The position numbers and the translations under genes were made by a program. Positions 17,314-25,787 of a DNA stretch of 64,000 nucleotides are shown here, in pieces; the first letter of the stretch is position 1; each line of letters opens with the position of its first letter. A model generated the notes under the pieces. The model saw only the letters and a program-made list of their open reading frames with translations, did not search any database and was not told the DNA's origin. This DNA is from Saccharopolyspora erythraea (GTDB taxonomy: Bacteria > Actinomycetota > Actinomycetes > Mycobacteriales > Pseudonocardiaceae): positions 2,604,001-2,668,000 of the forward strand of contig NZ_CP054839.1 in assembly GCF_018141105.1 (NCBI RefSeq), given 5' to 3'.

Positions 17314-18561
17314 ATGCCAGAAGTGGTGTTCAGCGTCGACCAGTCGAAGTCGATGCGGGAGCAGGCGGTACCGGGCCACAACCGGTGGCACCCGGACGTC
17401 CCGGTGGCCGTGATGGTCCGGCCGGGCCAGGAGTTCCGCGTCGAGTGCCGGGAGTGGACCGACGCGCAGCTCGGCAACAACGACTCCGCCAACGACGTGC
17501 GCGACGTCGACCTGGACGTCACGCACATGCTCTCCGGCCCCATCGGCGTGGAGGGCGCCGAGCCCGGCGACCTCCTGGTGGTCGACATCCTCGACCTCGG
17601 CCCGGTGCCGCAGGAGGTGGGCGACGCCCCCGGCCAGGGCTGGGGCTACACCGGCGTCTTCGCCAAGGTCAACGGCGGCGGCTTCCTGACCGACTACTTC
17701 CCGGACGCCTACAAGGCGATCTGGGACTTCCACGGCCAGGTGGCGACCTCCCGGCACCTGCCAGGGGTCCGCTACACCGGCATCACCCACCCCGGCCTGT
17801 TCGGCACGGCCCCCTCCGCGGAGCTGCTGCAGCGGTGGAACCGGCGGGAGCAGGCGCTCATCGACACCGATCCGAACCGGGTGCCGCCGCTCGGGCTGCC
17901 GCCGTCGGCGGCGGGCGCGCTGGCGGGGCAGGCGAGCGGTTCCGACGCGGAACGGATCGCCGCCGAGGGCGCCCGCACGGTGCCGGCCAGGGAGAACGGA
18001 GGCAACCACGACATCAAGAACTTCACCCGCGGTTCCCGGGTGTTCTACCCCGTGCACGTCAAGGACGCCAAGCTCTCCGGGGGCGACCTGCACTTCAGCC
18101 AGGGCGACGGGGAGATCACCTTCTGCGGTGCGATCGAGATGGGCGGGTTCATCGACTTCCACGTCGACCTCATCAAGGGCGGCATGGAGACCTACGGGAT
18201 CAGCACCAACCCGGTGTTCATGCCGGGCAACGTCGAGCCGCGCTACTCGGAGTTCATGACCTTCATCGGGATCTCGGTGGACCACGACACCGACACGAAC
18301 TACTACCTGGACGCCTCGGTGGCCTACCGCCGCGCGTGCCTGAACGGCGTCGAGTACCTCAAGAAGTTCGGCTACAGCGGTGAGCAGGCGTACCTGCTGC
18401 TCGGGTCGGCTCCGATCGAGGGCCGGATCAGCGGCGTGGTGGACATCCCCAACGCGTGCTGCTCGTTGTACCTGCCCACGGCGATCTTCGACTTCGACGT
18501 GCGGCCGAGTGCGGCGGGCCCGGCCCGCGAGGACCGCGGCCAGTGCGCGGTGACGTCCTGA
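17314..18561 (+). CDS. fmdA: Formamidase (acetamidase/formamidase family)
   Basis: A 415-residue enzyme that hydrolyses formamide to formate and ammonia. Hallmarks are NRWHPD near the start, the acidic metal-like region NNDSANDVRDVDLDVTHMLSG, HPGLFGTAPS, GGNHDIKNF, HFSQGDGEITFCGAIEMGG and NACCSLYLP near the C-terminus. The ATG at 17314 has GGGAG nine bases upstream and gives the family N-terminus; an ATG at 17305 sits too close to it. Last gene of the FmdB-AmiS-FmdA set, for nitrogen from amides. Confidence 0.95.
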   Translation: MPEVVFSVDQSKSMREQAVPGHNRWHPDVPVAVMVRPGQEFRVECREWTDAQLGNNDSANDVRDVDLDVTHMLSGPIGVEGAEPGDLLVVDILDLGPVPQEVGDAPGQGWGYTGVFAKVNGGGFLTDYFPDAYKAIWDFHGQVATSRHLPGVRYTGITHPGLFGTAPSAELLQRWNRREQALIDTDPNRVPPLGLPPSAAGALAGQASGSDAERIAAEGARTVPARENGGNHDIKNFTRGSRVFYPVHVKDAKLSGGDLHFSQGDGEITFCGAIEMGGFIDFHVDLIKGGMETYGISTNPVFMPGNVEPRYSEFMTFIGISVDHDTDTNYYLDASVAYRRACLNGVEYLKKFGYSGEQAYLLLGSAPIEGRISGVVDIPNACCSLYLPTAIFDFDVRPSAAGPAREDRGQCAVTS

Positions 18562-18658
18562 CCGCCGGGTGGCCCCGCCCGCCGCGGTGGGGCCACCCGC
18601 GGGAAGCAGGCGGGTCCGCCCGGCGTTGACCCTGGAACCCGACGTTTCGGAGGTCAGC

Positions 18659-19420
18659 ATGAGCAGTGACCCGAGCCAGGACGTACCGACCGAGACCTCG
18701 CACAAGCGGGTGCGCGCGTACCTGCGCGGCCGGCTCGTGGCCGACACCCGGAGTCCGGTCCTGGTGTGGGAGCACCAGTACTACCCGACCTACTACCTGC
18801 CGGCCGAGGACGTGCGGGCCCGGCTCGAACCGACGGGTGCCACGCGGCACTCCGGCAGGCTGGGCGACGGCACGGTCTACGACGTGCGCGCGGCCGACGC
18901 CGTCGCCGAAGCGGCCGCCATCGGCTACCTGGAGTCGCCGGTGCGCGAGCTGCGCGGGCTCGTGCGCATCGCGTGGGAGGCCATGGACCACTGGTTCGAG
19001 GAGGACGAACCGGTCTACGTGCACCCCCGCGACCCGCACAAGCGCGTCGACGTGCTGGCCAGCTCCCGCCACGTCGTGGTGCGCATCGGCGACGTCGTCG
19101 TCGCCGACTCGCACCGCCCGCACATCCTGTTCGAGACGGGCCTGCCGCCGCGGTACTACCTGCCGATCCCCGATGTCCGCATGGACCTGCTGCGCGCGTC
19201 GGACCACCGGACGCAGTGCCCGTACAAGGGCACGGCGAGCTACTGGGACGTCGTCATCGGCGACACCGAGCACGCGGGCATCGTCTGGTCCTACCCCGTG
19301 CCGCTGCCGGAGAGCCAGAAGATCGCAGGGCTGGCCTGCTTCTACGACGAACGCGTGGACATCACGGTCGACGGCGAACCCCAGCAGCGCCCGCGCACGC
19401 CGTTCAGCCCGGTGTCGTAG
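18659..19420 (+). CDS. Tandem DUF427-domain protein
   Basis: A 253-residue protein made of two DUF427 domains. The first is at about 14-110 (VRAYLRGRLVADTRSPVLVWE, YYLPAEDVR) and the second at about 130-240 (VRIGDVVVADSHRPHILFE, YYLPIPDVRMDLL, YKGTASYW). The repeated pattern of Y-Y-L-P and a C-terminal TASYW is diagnostic. The biochemical function of this fold is unknown. The ATG has GGAGG nine bases upstream. It lies 97 bases after formamidase and ends at a strong hairpin shared with the convergent sigma gene. Confidence 0.9.
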   Translation: MSSDPSQDVPTETSHKRVRAYLRGRLVADTRSPVLVWEHQYYPTYYLPAEDVRARLEPTGATRHSGRLGDGTVYDVRAADAVAEAAAIGYLESPVRELRGLVRIAWEAMDHWFEEDEPVYVHPRDPHKRVDVLASSRHVVVRIGDVVVADSHRPHILFETGLPPRYYLPIPDVRMDLLRASDHRTQCPYKGTASYWDVVIGDTEHAGIVWSYPVPLPESQKIAGLACFYDERVDITVDGEPQQRPRTPFSPVS

Positions 19421-19426
19421 CCGGGG

Positions 19427-19454
19427 CTTCCGGGTTGCGATGGCAACCCGGAAG
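19427..19454. terminator. Terminator hairpin between DUF427 gene and sigma gene
   Basis: CTTCCGGGTTGC and GCAACCCGGAAG form a perfect 12-pair stem with loop GATG, six bases after the DUF427 stop and 23 bases from the stop of the convergent sigma gene. Probably bidirectional. Confidence 0.75.
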
Positions 19455-19477
19455 ACCTGCGGACCGGTGCGGGCAGG

Positions 19478-20398
19478 TCAGGGCTCGAGGAGCTCGACGT
19501 CGAGCTCGGCCAGGCGGGCGGGGTCGGCGACGACGTCGATGCCGACGATCCGGCCGTCCTCGACGGCGAACCCGAACACCACGCGCGGCGTCCCGCCCGG
19601 CGCGTAGGTCGCCGACAGGACGCCGTCGACGAGCGCGGGCTGCGCCCCCCGCGCGCGCCCGGAGAAGGTGTCGGCCACCGCAGAGGCCCCGCGGATCTCG
19701 CCGGCCAGCAGCGGAGCGCCCTGCGCCCGGCTCGCCCCGGCCGTCGCCACCGCCGCGCCGTCGGCGCGCAGGACGACGTCCGGGTCGAGCACCGCGAGCA
19801 GGGCTTCGAGATCGCCGCCGCGGGCGGCGGTCAGGAAGGCGTCGACGACCTCGCGCCTGCGGGCGGTGTCGCCTTCGGCGGTGCGGGCCCCGCCGGCGGG
19901 AGAGGTGCCCTGCACCCGGCGGCGGGCCCGGCTGGCCAGCTGGCGCGCGGCCGCGGTGCTGCGGCCGACGACCGGGGCGATCTCGTCGTAGGGCACCGCG
20001 AACATGTCGTGCAGCACGAACGCCAGCCGTTCGGCGGGCTCGAGCGTGTCCAGCACGACCAGCAGCGCCTGCCCGACCGAGTCGGCCAGGACGGCCTGCT
20101 GCTCGGGCGTGGCGGGGTCCCGCTCGCGCGCGACCTCGTCGGGCAGGTGCACGCCCCGCGGGTCCTCGCGCCGCGACCGCCGCGAGCGCAGCACGTCCAG
20201 GCAGACCCGGCCGACGACCGTGGTCAGCCAGCCGCCGAGGTTGGCCACCTCGGAGGTGTCGGAGCGGCTGAGGCGCAGCCATGCCTCCTGCACCGCGTCC
20301 TCGGCCTCGGCGTGCGAGCCGAGCATCCGGTAGGCCACCGCGCGCAGGTGAGCGCGGTGCGCCTCGAACCGGTCGGCCAGGAACTCGTTGTCGTCCAT
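19478..20398 (-). CDS. ECF41-type RNA polymerase sigma factor
   Basis: A 306-residue ECF sigma factor of the ECF41/SigJ type. Region 2 contains YRMLGSHAEAEDAVQEAWLRL and region 4 lies at about 115-165. A SnoaL-like C-terminal extension (about 180-306) takes the place of an anti-sigma factor. The family's DGGGK-like motif reads DGAAVATAG here, a variant, and the linker motif reads VHLPDE. Such factors usually drive their own gene and a neighbouring carboxymuconolactone-decarboxylase-like gene. A promoter of the expected type lies upstream (20440-20466), and its probable target is at 25222. Confidence 0.92.
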   Translation of the reverse strand: MDDNEFLADRFEAHRAHLRAVAYRMLGSHAEAEDAVQEAWLRLSRSDTSEVANLGGWLTTVVGRVCLDVLRSRRSRREDPRGVHLPDEVARERDPATPEQQAVLADSVGQALLVVLDTLEPAERLAFVLHDMFAVPYDEIAPVVGRSTAAARQLASRARRRVQGTSPAGGARTAEGDTARRREVVDAFLTAARGGDLEALLAVLDPDVVLRADGAAVATAGASRAQGAPLLAGEIRGASAVADTFSGRARGAQPALVDGVLSATYAPGGTPRVVFGFAVEDGRIVGIDVVADPARLAELDVELLEP

Positions 20399-20439
20399 CG
20401 CTGCGTCACATTCTCTCGGCGCGGTCCGTCACAGGTGTT

Positions 20440-20466
20440 GACGGACGGCGTGCGCCGGATGTGACG
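20440..20466 (-). promoter_or_regulatory. ECF41-type promoter of the sigma gene (autoregulation)
   Basis: Read on the minus strand: CGTCACA (20466-20460), 16 bases, then CGTC (20443-20440). ECF41 promoters have TGTCACA-N16-CGTC, so only the first base differs. It lies 42 bases upstream of the sigma start, which supports autoregulation. Confidence 0.8.
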
Positions 20467-20505
20467 AGAAGGGACCGCGCCGTTGCGGACGACCAGGATT
20501 GGGGG

Positions 20506-20549
20506 GCCGTCCCGCCCGGGGTGAACGGGGGCGCGCCGGGCGGGACGGC
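20506..20549 (-). terminator. Terminator hairpin of the glyoxylate carboligase operon
   Basis: GCCGTCCCGCCCGG (20506-20519) pairs perfectly with CCGGGCGGGACGGC (20536-20549), 14 pairs, directly after the gcl stop on the minus strand. Confidence 0.7.
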
Positions 20550-20552
20550 GGG

Positions 20553-22328
20553 TCAGATGAGCGGCGCGGTGGCGGTGGGGGCGTCCGCAGCGACCTCCGC
20601 GATGGCCTCGAACTCGGCGACGCCGTCGATCTCGGTGCCCATCGCGATGTTGGTGACGCGTTCGAGGATGACCTCCACGACCACCGGAACCCGGTGCTCC
20701 GCGGCGAGGTTCCCGGCCTTCTCGAACGCGGGAAGCAGGTCGCCGGGCTCGTGCACCCGGATCGCCTTGCAGCCCAGGCCCTCGGCGACCTTGACGTGGT
20801 CGACGCCGTAGGCGCCCAGCTCGGGGGCGTTGATGTTCTTGAACGAGAGCTGCACGCAGTAGTCCATGTCGAACCCGCGCTGTGCCTGCCTGATCAGCCC
20901 GAGGTAGGAGTTGTTCACCACGACGTGCACGTAGGGCAGGTTGAACTGCGCGCCGACGGCCAGTTCTTCGAGCATGAACTGGAAGTCGTAGTCGCCGGAG
21001 ATCGCGACGACCGGGGATTCCGGATCGGCCACCCGCACCCCGAGCGCGGCGGGCACCGTCCAGCCGAGCGGACCGGCCTGGCCGCAGTTGATCCAGTGCC
21101 TGGGCCGCTGCACGTGCAGGAACTGGGCCGCGGCGATCTGCGACAGCCCGATCGCGCTGACGTAGCGGGTCTCGGGCCCGAACGCCCGGTTCATCTCCTC
21201 GTAGACGCGCTGGGGCTTGATCGGAACGTCGTCGAAGTGGGTGCGTCGCTGGAGGGTCTGCTTGCGCCTCCGGCACCGCGCCACCCATCCCGTCCGCTCG
21301 GGGAGCAGCCCCTCGGCCTTCCACGACCGGGCCACCTCGACGAACCGCTCCAGCGCCGCTCCGGCATCGGAGACGATCCCGTAGTCGGGCGCGAACACCC
21401 GGCCGATCTGGGTGGGTTCGATGTCGACGTGGACGAACGTGCGGCCCCGCGTGTAGGTGTCGACGCCGCCGGTGTGCCGGTTCGCCCACCGGTTGCCGAT
21501 GCCCAGCACGAAGTCGGCCTCGAGCATCGTGGCGTTGCCGTAGCGGTGGGCGGCCTGCAGCCCCACCATGCCCGCCATCAGCGGATGGTCGTCGGCGATG
21601 GTGCCCCAGCCCATCAGCGTGGGCACCACGGGGACGTCGACCAGCTCGGCGAACTCGACCAGGAGATCGGCGGCATCGGCGTTGACGATCCCGCCACCGG
21701 CGACGATCAGCGGGCGCTCGGCGGCCGCGAGCATCGCCAGCGCCTTCTCGGCCTGGGCCCGGGTCGCCGCGGGCCTGGCCAGCGGCATCGGCTCGTAGGT
21801 GTCGGGGTCGAACTCGATCTCGGCGAGCTGGACGTCGACGGGCAGGTCGATCAGCACCGGGCCCGGCCTGCCGGAGCGCATGAGGTGGAAGGCCTGCTGG
21901 AACGTGCCGGGCACCTGCGCGGGTTCCAGGACGGTGACCGCCATCTTGGTCACCGGCTGCGCGATCGAGGAGATGTCGACGGCCTGGAAGTCCTCCTTGT
22001 GCAACCGGGCGACCGGAGCCTGTCCGGTGATGCACAGGATCGGGACCGAGTCGGCCGAGGCCGAGTACAGGCCGGTGACCATGTCGGTCCCGGCGGGGCC
22101 GGACGTACCGACGCACACGCCGATGTTGCCCGGCGCGGTCCGGGTGTAGCCCTCGGCCATGTGCGAGGCGCCTTCGACGTGGCGGGCCAGCGTGTGCTCG
22201 ATCCCCCCGCGGGCGCGCAACGCGGCGTAGAACGGGTTGATCGCGGCGCCGGGGACGCCGAACGCGTGGTCCACGCCCTCGCGCTTGAGGATTTCCACGG
22301 CCGCCGCGGCGGCGGTCATCTTGGGCAT
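20553..22328 (-). CDS. gcl: Glyoxylate carboligase (tartronate-semialdehyde synthase)
   Basis: A 591-residue ThDP- and FAD-dependent enzyme joining two glyoxylates to tartronate semialdehyde and CO2. The motif [13 protein letters not shown] carries Val51, where almost all other ThDP enzymes have the catalytic Glu. This is the hallmark of glyoxylate carboligase. The ThDP/Mg motif is [30 protein letters not shown], and the C-terminal ICITGQAP-type core and [11 protein letters not shown] are typical. It is followed in the pathway by the reductase encoded 16 bases upstream on the same strand, so the operon order is glxR-gcl. Confidence 0.97.
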   Translation of the reverse strand: MPKMTAAAAAVEILKREGVDHAFGVPGAAINPFYAALRARGGIEHTLARHVEGASHMAEGYTRTAPGNIGVCVGTSGPAGTDMVTGLYSASADSVPILCITGQAPVARLHKEDFQAVDISSIAQPVTKMAVTVLEPAQVPGTFQQAFHLMRSGRPGPVLIDLPVDVQLAEIEFDPDTYEPMPLARPAATRAQAEKALAMLAAAERPLIVAGGGIVNADAADLLVEFAELVDVPVVPTLMGWGTIADDHPLMAGMVGLQAAHRYGNATMLEADFVLGIGNRWANRHTGGVDTYTRGRTFVHVDIEPTQIGRVFAPDYGIVSDAGAALERFVEVARSWKAEGLLPERTGWVARCRRRKQTLQRRTHFDDVPIKPQRVYEEMNRAFGPETRYVSAIGLSQIAAAQFLHVQRPRHWINCGQAGPLGWTVPAALGVRVADPESPVVAISGDYDFQFMLEELAVGAQFNLPYVHVVVNNSYLGLIRQAQRGFDMDYCVQLSFKNINAPELGAYGVDHVKVAEGLGCKAIRVHEPGDLLPAFEKAGNLAAEHRVPVVVEVILERVTNIAMGTEIDGVAEFEAIAEVAADAPTATAPLI

Positions 22329-22344
22329 GTTCGGTCGTCTCTCC

Positions 22345-23232
22345 TCAGGATTCCCGGCCGCGACCGGAGAGCTCTTCGGCCAGCTTCAGCAGGGCGGAGT
22401 GGTCGAGGCCGCCGTCGCCGCGCGCGACCAGGGCCGCGACGAGCTGGGACACCACCGCGCCCAGCGGCAGCACCACGCCCGACTCGCGGGCGGTCGACTC
22501 CACGATGCCCAGGTCCTTGTGGTGCAGGGCGAGGCGGAACCCGGGCGTGAACTCGCGGGCGAGCATGCCCGCGGACTTGCGGTCGAGGATCGCGCTGCCG
22601 GCGAGGCCGCCGGCCAGGACCTTCGTCGCCGCCTCGGTGTCGACGTCCTGGGCCTCCAGGAACACGATCGCCTCGGCGACGAGCTCGAGGTTCCCGGCGA
22701 CGATGAGCTGGTTGGCCGCCTTGACCGTCTGCCCCGCGCCCGCCGGACCCACGCGCACGATCGTCTTGCCGACCGCGTCGAGCACCGGCCGGGCCGCCTC
22801 GAAGTCCTCGGGCGCACCGCCGACCATGATGGACAGCGCGCCGTCGATGGCGCCCTGCTCGCCGCCGCTGACCGGAGCGTCGAGCACGCGCACGCCGAAC
22901 CGCTCGGCCGCGGCGGCGACGGACTTCGACGTCTCCGGGCGGATCGTGCTGCAGTCGATCAGCAGCAGGCCCTCCTTCGCGCCGGCGAGCACACCTCCCT
23001 CGCCGAGCACGACCTCCTCGACGTCCGGCGAGTCCGGCAGCATCGTCACGACGACGTCCGCCGCACGCACGGCCTCGCCGATCGAGTCCGCCGCCCGGCC
23101 GCCCTGCTCGACGAGACGGTCGACCGCAGGACGGCTGCGGTTGAAGCCGATCACGTCGAACCCGGCTCGCACGAGGTTGTGGGCCATCGGCCCACCCATG
23201 ATGCCCAGCCCCAGGAACGCAACAGTGGTCAT
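22345..23232 (-). CDS. glxR: Tartronate semialdehyde reductase (2-hydroxy-3-oxopropionate reductase)
   Basis: A 295-residue beta-hydroxyacid dehydrogenase that reduces tartronate semialdehyde to glycerate. It has the N-terminal dinucleotide motif [15 protein letters not shown], the substrate motif [11 protein letters not shown], the catalytic Lys region [10 protein letters not shown], and the HKDLGIV segment. GAGAGA precedes the ATG. It begins the minus-strand operon with gcl, so glyoxylate is carried to glycerate. The divergent intergenic region carries several palindromes that probably bind the pathway's regulators. Confidence 0.95.
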   Translation of the reverse strand: MTTVAFLGLGIMGGPMAHNLVRAGFDVIGFNRSRPAVDRLVEQGGRAADSIGEAVRAADVVVTMLPDSPDVEEVVLGEGGVLAGAKEGLLLIDCSTIRPETSKSVAAAAERFGVRVLDAPVSGGEQGAIDGALSIMVGGAPEDFEAARPVLDAVGKTIVRVGPAGAGQTVKAANQLIVAGNLELVAEAIVFLEAQDVDTEAATKVLAGGLAGSAILDRKSAGMLAREFTPGFRLALHHKDLGIVESTARESGVVLPLGAVVSQLVAALVARGDGGLDHSALLKLAEELSGRGRES

Positions 23233-23268
23233 GGAAATCTCTCCCGGTCGCCTGCACGGCGCGCGTAG

Positions 23269-23284
23269 TTTCGTATTGCGGAAA
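23269..23284. promoter_or_regulatory. Operator copy 1 in the glxR/dctA divergent region
   Basis: TTTCGTATTGCGGAAA, 37 bases upstream of the glxR start. Its reverse complement matches the second copy at 23651-23667 at 12 of 15 positions (TTCCGCAnnnCGAAA). Partial palindrome resembling IclR-family sites; the regulator is not in the window. Confidence 0.55.
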
Positions 23285-23523
23285 AAGAATTCTGTGTAGT
23301 GAAATAGACGCTAGGCTGCCGCCCCGCGCCACGTCAAGCCTGGCGCGTTCAGGCTGCGCAGAAGGGCTTCTCGTTGCCAGCCCGCCGGCTCGCGACCTAC
23401 CTGGCATGCCGCCGGTTGGCGTAGGGTCCTCCGGCAAGCCGTCGTCGCCTGACGCGCCCCGGTGGCCCAATCCGCGGTTCCGCGATCGGGCCCGGAAAAG
23501 AATGGATCCGCTCCAGTCTTGTT

Positions 23524-23540
23524 CTCAACAATTTGTTGAG
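23524..23540. promoter_or_regulatory. Perfect palindrome, GntR-like operator
   Basis: CTCAACAATTTGTTGAG has perfect eight-base arms around a single central base. It lies in the 444-base divergent region of the glyoxylate and dicarboxylate genes. The arms are AT-rich against a very GC-rich background. The shape resembles GntR-family operators. Confidence 0.5.
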
Positions 23541-23556
23541 TTTCCTGGTCGGAAAC
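23540..23556. promoter_or_regulatory. Palindrome GTTTCC-N5-GGAAAC
   Basis: GTTTCCTGGTCGGAAAC has perfect six-base arms with a five-base centre and abuts the preceding palindrome. It is similar in form to sites of IclR/AllR-type glyoxylate regulators. The remainder of 23233-23676 holds no gene I can support. Confidence 0.5.
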
Positions 23557-23650
23557 AAATCCGAGACCATTTGTGAATTCTGCTCGCGGAAGCTTGCTTG
23601 ACGGGATGAGTGCCCCGACTCACACTCAGGTCCCACATAACGAAAGTGAA

Positions 23651-23667
23651 CTTCCGCATCGCGAAAG
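23651..23667. promoter_or_regulatory. Operator copy 2, overlapping the dctA leader
   Basis: CTTCCGCATCGCGAAAG has seven-base arms with one mismatch. It ends nine bases before the GTG start of the transporter, where bound protein would block transcription. It matches operator copy 1 near glxR, which implies shared control of both divergent transcripts. Confidence 0.55.
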
Positions 23668-23676
23668 AAGCTGCTC

Positions 23677-25134
23677 GTGTCCCAAGTCATCGCTCCCCTG
23701 CGCAAGACACGGCTGAGGAACGTCCTGTCCTCGCTGTTCGTCCAGGTCCTGATCGCCGCGGTCATCGGCATCATCGCCGGGCACTTCTGGCCCGACTTCG
23801 GCGAAGCCCTCAAGCCGGTCGGAGACGGGTTCATCCGCCTCATCAAGATGGTGATCGCCCCGCTCATCTTCTGCGTGGTCGTCGTCGGCATCGCCAAGGC
23901 GGGCGACATGCGCTCCGTCGGCCGGATCGGCTTCAAGGCGCTGATCTACTTCGAGGTCGTCACCACCGCCGCGCTCGCACTCGGCCTCATCGCAGGCAAC
24001 GTGTTCCAGCCGGGCGCGGGGCTCAACGTCGACCCCGGCACGCTCGACACCTCGGGCGTGGAGGCCAAGACCCAGGGCGGGCACATGCCCGGCCCCGCCG
24101 AGTTCGTGCTGCACATGATCCCCGACAGCGCGGTGGGCGCCTTCGCGGAGAACGAGCTGCTGCAGGTCCTGCTGTTCGCGGTGTTGTTCGCGTCGGGACT
24201 GCTGCACGTCGGCATCGACCGCGCGCCCCAGGTCTTCAACTTCATCGAGCAGGCCGGCGAGATCATCTTCAAGGTCATCGGCTACGTCATGCGGCTGGCG
24301 CCGATCGCGGTGTTCGGTTCGATGGCCTACCTGATCGGCCAGTACGGGCTCTCGTCCCTGTCTACCTACGCCAAGCTGATCGCCGCGTGCTACGGGTCCG
24401 CGCTGCTGTTCATCGTCCTGCTCGGCATCCTCATGCGGGTGCTGACGGGGCTGAGCCTCGTGCGGTTCCTGCGCTACACGCGCGAGGAGTTCGCGCTCGC
24501 CGTCGGTACCGCGTCCAGCGAGTGCGTGATGCCGCGCATGATGGAGAAGCTGGAGCGGGCCGGGTGCCGCAAGGAGGCCGTCGGCCTGGTCGTGCCGACC
24601 GGCTACTCGTTCAACCTCGACGGCGCGTCCATCTACCTGTCGCTGGCGACGCTGTTCATGGCGCAGGCCGTGGGCGTCGACCTCACGATCGGGCAGCAGA
24701 TCACCGTCGTCCTCGTGCTCATCCTGACCTCCAAGGGCATGGCGGGCGTCCCCGGATCGGCGTTCATCGCGCTGTCGGCCACCGCCTCCGCGGTCGGCGT
24801 GATCCCGGTGGCCGCGGTCGCCCTGATGCTCGGCGCCGACCGGATCATGGACACGATGCGGGTGGTGACCAACCTGCTCGGCAACTGCGTCGCGACCTTC
24901 ATCGTGTCCAAGTGGGACAACGCGTTGGACCAGGACCAGGCGCGGCAGGTCCTCTCCACACCGGAGGCGTCTTCGAAGGCGTTGCAGTCCGAGGACGAGT
25001 CGGGTGAGCAGTCCGGCGAGCGCGTCCCCGCCATGGCGGGCGAGGCGGCGCAGGGCACCGGAACGCCGGTCGTCGCGGCCGAGGGCATCCCGGCGCAGCA
25101 GGCGCCAGGCGATGACGCCACGACCAAGGCCTGA
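23677..25134 (+). CDS. dctA: C4-dicarboxylate:cation symporter (DctA/DAACS family)
   Basis: A 485-residue transporter of the dicarboxylate/amino acid:cation symporter family. It has about eight membrane spans and two re-entrant hairpins: FIRLIKMVIAPLIFCVVVVGIA near the N-terminus, a serine-rich GTASSECVMPRMMEK loop, PTGYSFNLDGASIYLS, and TSKGMAGVPGSAFIALSAT. The last 60 residues are a polar tail. The GTG start has only a weak AGAAG site. Divergent from glxR-gcl with shared palindromes, so it may import a C4 or related acid connected with glyoxylate use. Confidence 0.93.
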   Translation: MSQVIAPLRKTRLRNVLSSLFVQVLIAAVIGIIAGHFWPDFGEALKPVGDGFIRLIKMVIAPLIFCVVVVGIAKAGDMRSVGRIGFKALIYFEVVTTAALALGLIAGNVFQPGAGLNVDPGTLDTSGVEAKTQGGHMPGPAEFVLHMIPDSAVGAFAENELLQVLLFAVLFASGLLHVGIDRAPQVFNFIEQAGEIIFKVIGYVMRLAPIAVFGSMAYLIGQYGLSSLSTYAKLIAACYGSALLFIVLLGILMRVLTGLSLVRFLRYTREEFALAVGTASSECVMPRMMEKLERAGCRKEAVGLVVPTGYSFNLDGASIYLSLATLFMAQAVGVDLTIGQQITVVLVLILTSKGMAGVPGSAFIALSATASAVGVIPVAAVALMLGADRIMDTMRVVTNLLGNCVATFIVSKWDNALDQDQARQVLSTPEASSKALQSEDESGEQSGERVPAMAGEAAQGTGTPVVAAEGIPAQQAPGDDATTKA

Positions 25135-25153
25135 CACGCACTTCGGCCGTCGC

Positions 25154-25180
25154 TGTCACATCCTCTCCCGGCGGTTCGTC
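25154..25180 (+). promoter_or_regulatory. Consensus ECF41 promoter upstream of the CMD-like gene
   Basis: TGTCACA (25154-25160), 16 bases, CGTC (25177-25180): an exact match to the published ECF41 pattern. It lies 41 bases before the start of the carboxymuconolactone-decarboxylase-like gene, the classic ECF41 target. Confidence 0.88.
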
Positions 25181-25221
25181 ATGGAGGTGAAGACGAACTC
25201 CACCAGGAACGAGGAGAGACC

Positions 25222-25677
25222 ATGCAGGCACGGATGAACAACCCCGCGACGCTGCTCCCGGGGGTCATGGAGGCCATCCAGTCCCTCATCAAGGCGGCGC
25301 ACCAGGGCGGGGTCCCGGAGCGGACGCTGGAGCTGGTCCACCTGCGTACGAGCCAGATCAACGGCTGCGCGGCGTGCGTCGACTACGGCGTGCGCACCGC
25401 GAAGAAGTCGGGGGAGACCGACGAGCGCCTGGCCACGACCGCGGTCTGGCGGGAGGCGCCCTACTTCACCGACGCCGAGCGGGCCGCGCTGGCGCTGGCC
25501 GAGTCGGCCACCCGCCTCGCCGACCACCCCGGCGCGGTGCCCGACGAGATCTGGGACGAGGCCGCCGAACACTACGACGAGGAGGAACTGGCCGCCCTGG
25601 TCCTCTGGATCGGCGTGACCAACATGTTCAACCGGGTCAACGTCACGCTCCGGGTTCCCGCGGGCACGAACTTCTGA
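25222..25677 (+). CDS. Carboxymuconolactone decarboxylase/AhpD-like protein, ECF41 target
   Basis: A 151-residue helical protein of the CMD/AhpD-like family, with the redox motif CAAC in RTSQINGCAACVDYG. Family members normally have CxxCxxxH; here the position of the His is Gly or Tyr, so peroxidase relay chemistry may be altered. GAGGAGAG precedes the ATG. The exact ECF41 promoter upstream makes it the expected output of the sigma factor encoded 4.8 kb away, although such pairs are usually adjacent. The role is thought to be redox or stress related. Confidence 0.9.
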   Translation: MQARMNNPATLLPGVMEAIQSLIKAAHQGGVPERTLELVHLRTSQINGCAACVDYGVRTAKKSGETDERLATTAVWREAPYFTDAERAALALAESATRLADHPGAVPDEIWDEAAEHYDEEELAALVLWIGVTNMFNRVNVTLRVPAGTNF

Positions 25678-25706
25678 CCGGGCTCCGACGTCGAGTCCTG
25701 CCGCGA

Positions 25707-25736
25707 CCGCCCGCCGCGCACCGCCGCGGCGGGCGG
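25707..25736 (+). terminator. Terminator hairpin after the CMD-like gene
   Basis: CCGCCCGCCGCG (25707-25718) pairs with CGCGGCGGGCGG (25725-25736), 12 perfect pairs with a six-base loop, 29 bases after the stop. Confidence 0.6.
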
Positions 25737-25787
25737 CGCCGTCTCCGCACCCGGGCGACAGCCCTCACCGGCTGCGATGATGAGCCG

